Shown piece after piece: positions 7,991 through 11,522 of a DNA stretch of 11,522 bases. Numbering within the stretch: position 1 is the first letter of the stretch; each line of letters opens with the position of its first letter. Source of the stretch: JBPOHE01 sp052035915 (GTDB taxonomy: Bacteria > Pseudomonadota > Gammaproteobacteria > Chromatiales > Chromatiaceae). The translations under genes and the position numbers were made by a program. The stretch is taken from contig JBPOHE010000015.1 of NCBI GenBank assembly GCA_052035915.1, positions 1 through 11,522 on the forward strand. Reading direction: 5' to 3'. Below the pieces are notes generated by a model. It saw only the letters and a program-made list of their open reading frames with translations, made no database searches and was not told where the DNA came from.

Positions 7991-9176
7991 CACGGGAAGA
8001 GTTGCAAACCCTGCTGGGCGATCTCGAAGCCGATCGCGTCGAGCGCACCACATCCACCGGCAACACCGACAAATTCGCCCAAGCCGTCTGCGCCTTTGCC
8101 AACGATTACCCCAACCACCGGCAGCCGGGTTATCTGCTGGTCGGGGTCGATGACAAAGGCCAGCCGTCGGGACTCGTCGTGACCGATCAGCTCTTGCAGA
8201 ACCTCGGTGCGCTGCGTTCCGACGGCAACATCCTGCCGATACCCGCGCTCTCCGTCGCTAAGTTCGAGCTGGAAGGCGGCCAGGTGGCGGTGGTCGAGGT
8301 CCAGCCCTCGGACCTCCCGCCCGTGCGCTACAAGGGGCAAGTCTGGTTGCGCGTAGGGCCGAGAAAGGCCATCGCCAGCGAACAGGAAGAGCGCATACTG
8401 ATGGAGCGGCGGGTCGCCACCGCCCGCAGCTTCGACGCCATGCCTTGCCAGGAGGCCGCTCTGGCCGACCTGAACGAAGAGCTGTTCCTGCTCGGCTACC
8501 GCAAACGCGCCCTCTCCGAGGAGGTCATCGCCGCCAACCATCGCGACTTGGCGCACCAACTGGCCAGCCTGCGCTTCTTCGACCTGCGCGCCCAATCGCC
8601 GACCCACGCCGGGGTGCTGCTGTTCGCGCCGCGACCGGCCCATTTTCTGCCCGGCGCCTATGTCCAGTTCCTGCGCCTTGCCGGTACGGACCCCACCAGC
8701 GAAGTAATCGACGCCAAGGAGTTGCATGCCGACCTCGCCACCCTGCTGCACACCCTCGACCTGCTGATCGACGTCAACATCCGCAGTCGGCCGGTGTTCG
8801 TCTCCACCTTGCGCGAACAGACCGTCAGCGACTACCCCAAGACGGCCATTCGGGAACTGCTCCTCAACGCCGTCATGCACCGCAACTATCAATCCAACAC
8901 CCCGATCCGCTTCTACTGGTACGCCGACCACATCCAGATCGACAACCCCGGTGGTTTGTACGGCGAGGCCATCGGCCACTTCCCGGAGCGCAACGACTAC
9001 CGCAACCCCATCATCGCCGAGGCGATGCGCGCTCTGGGCTACGTGAACCGCTACGGGCAAGGCATCCTGCGGGCCCAAAAGGCCCTGCGCGACAACGGCA
9101 ATCCCCCGGCGGAATTCCAGACGGACACCGGCTGGTTCTCGGTCTCCATCCAGGCGAGTAAGGCCGCGCCAAAGCC

Positions 9177-9180
<4 letters not shown>
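7984..9180 (+). CDS. AlbA_2 (Schlafen-like) ATP-binding protein with GHKL-type domain
   Basis: Protein of the COG2865 type, 398 residues: an N-terminal Schlafen AlbA_2 domain followed by a C-terminal GHKL/HATPase-like domain. The AlbA_2 part covers about 10-125 (EADRVERTTSTGNTDKFAQA, then FANDYPN, GYLLVGVDDKG at 49-59 and VRYKGQVWLRVG). The ATP-binding part shows an N-box, RELLLNAVMHRNY (290-302; E291, N295), then IDNPGGL (319-325) and YGQGI (357-361), as in HATPase_c_4 proteins. Such proteins are often named transcriptional regulators, but in defence operons they are probable ATPase or nucleic-acid-binding partners. I see no C-terminal winged helix; the protein ends soon after the ATPase part. 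The ATG lies inside the helicase stop region (ATGCTGA, 7-base overlap), and its own stop overlaps the methylase start by ATGA, so the three proteins are translationally coupled and probably made in fixed ratio. The exact function is not known. Confidence 0.88.
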
Positions 9181-11426
<2,246 letters not shown>

Positions 11427-11522
11427 CAAGCGGCGGGAGGCCACCTATTTGGAAGCAAAGCTCGCACTGGATGGAGACCTTTATGTTGCCACGTCTGCTC
11501 GACCCACGTCCCTATTTTGCTC

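Overview
The window is GC-rich bacterial DNA. The left part carries the core set nit - tldD - pmbA, read on the minus strand, which points to a gammaproteobacterium (the gene order is known from that class; a purple-sulfur or other Chromatiales-like host is only a guess from style and repeats). The right part, on the plus strand, is accessory DNA and looks like an anti-phage / DNA-modification operon.

Layout. 1-192: edge sequence with no recognised gene. 193-1533 (-): pmbA (tldE). 1561-3021 (-): tldD. 3072-3896 (-): a Nit-type carbon-nitrogen hydrolase. 3897-4411: divergent intergenic region with a good sigma70-like promoter candidate (4193-4220) pointing right and a weaker one pointing left. 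4412-7990 (+): SNF2/DEAH-type helicase with a C-terminal DUF3883-like domain. 7984-9180 (+): Schlafen/AlbA_2 plus GHKL-like ATP-binding protein. 9177-11426 (+): DUF1156-type DNA methylase. The three right-hand genes overlap by 7 and 4 bases and must be one translationally coupled operon.

The most striking thing is what has happened to this operon. The methylase reading frame contains a whole REP-associated tyrosine transposase (RAYT, HUH/Y1 family) with its flanking pairs of REP-type palindromes, inserted without breaking the frame, so methylase - RAYT - methylase reads as one 749-residue ORF. The methylase frame then leaves the family sequence near base 11393 and stops, before the catalytic (D/N)PPY motif would be reached. 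In addition, three shorter GC-rich palindromic repeats lie in frame inside the helicase (about 5913-5989) and the methylase (about 9746-9796 and 10111-10153), each adding a low-complexity peptide rich in P, S, G and E. A related hairpin lies just upstream of the helicase.

Working together: TldD and PmbA(TldE) form a heterodimeric metalloprotease that matures modified peptides and acts on CcdA-type antitoxins; the Nit hydrolase is a metabolite-repair type amidase. The helicase, ATPase and methylase together resemble helicase-methylase-ATPase defence cassettes (DISARM class 1 drmD/drmMI and the DUF1156/DUF499 group), but no drmA, drmB, drmC or DUF499 gene is visible here, and the methylase looks disabled. 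The operon is best read as a defence system, possibly a variant with a GHKL/AlbA_2 subunit, that repeats and a RAYT have invaded and probably inactivated.
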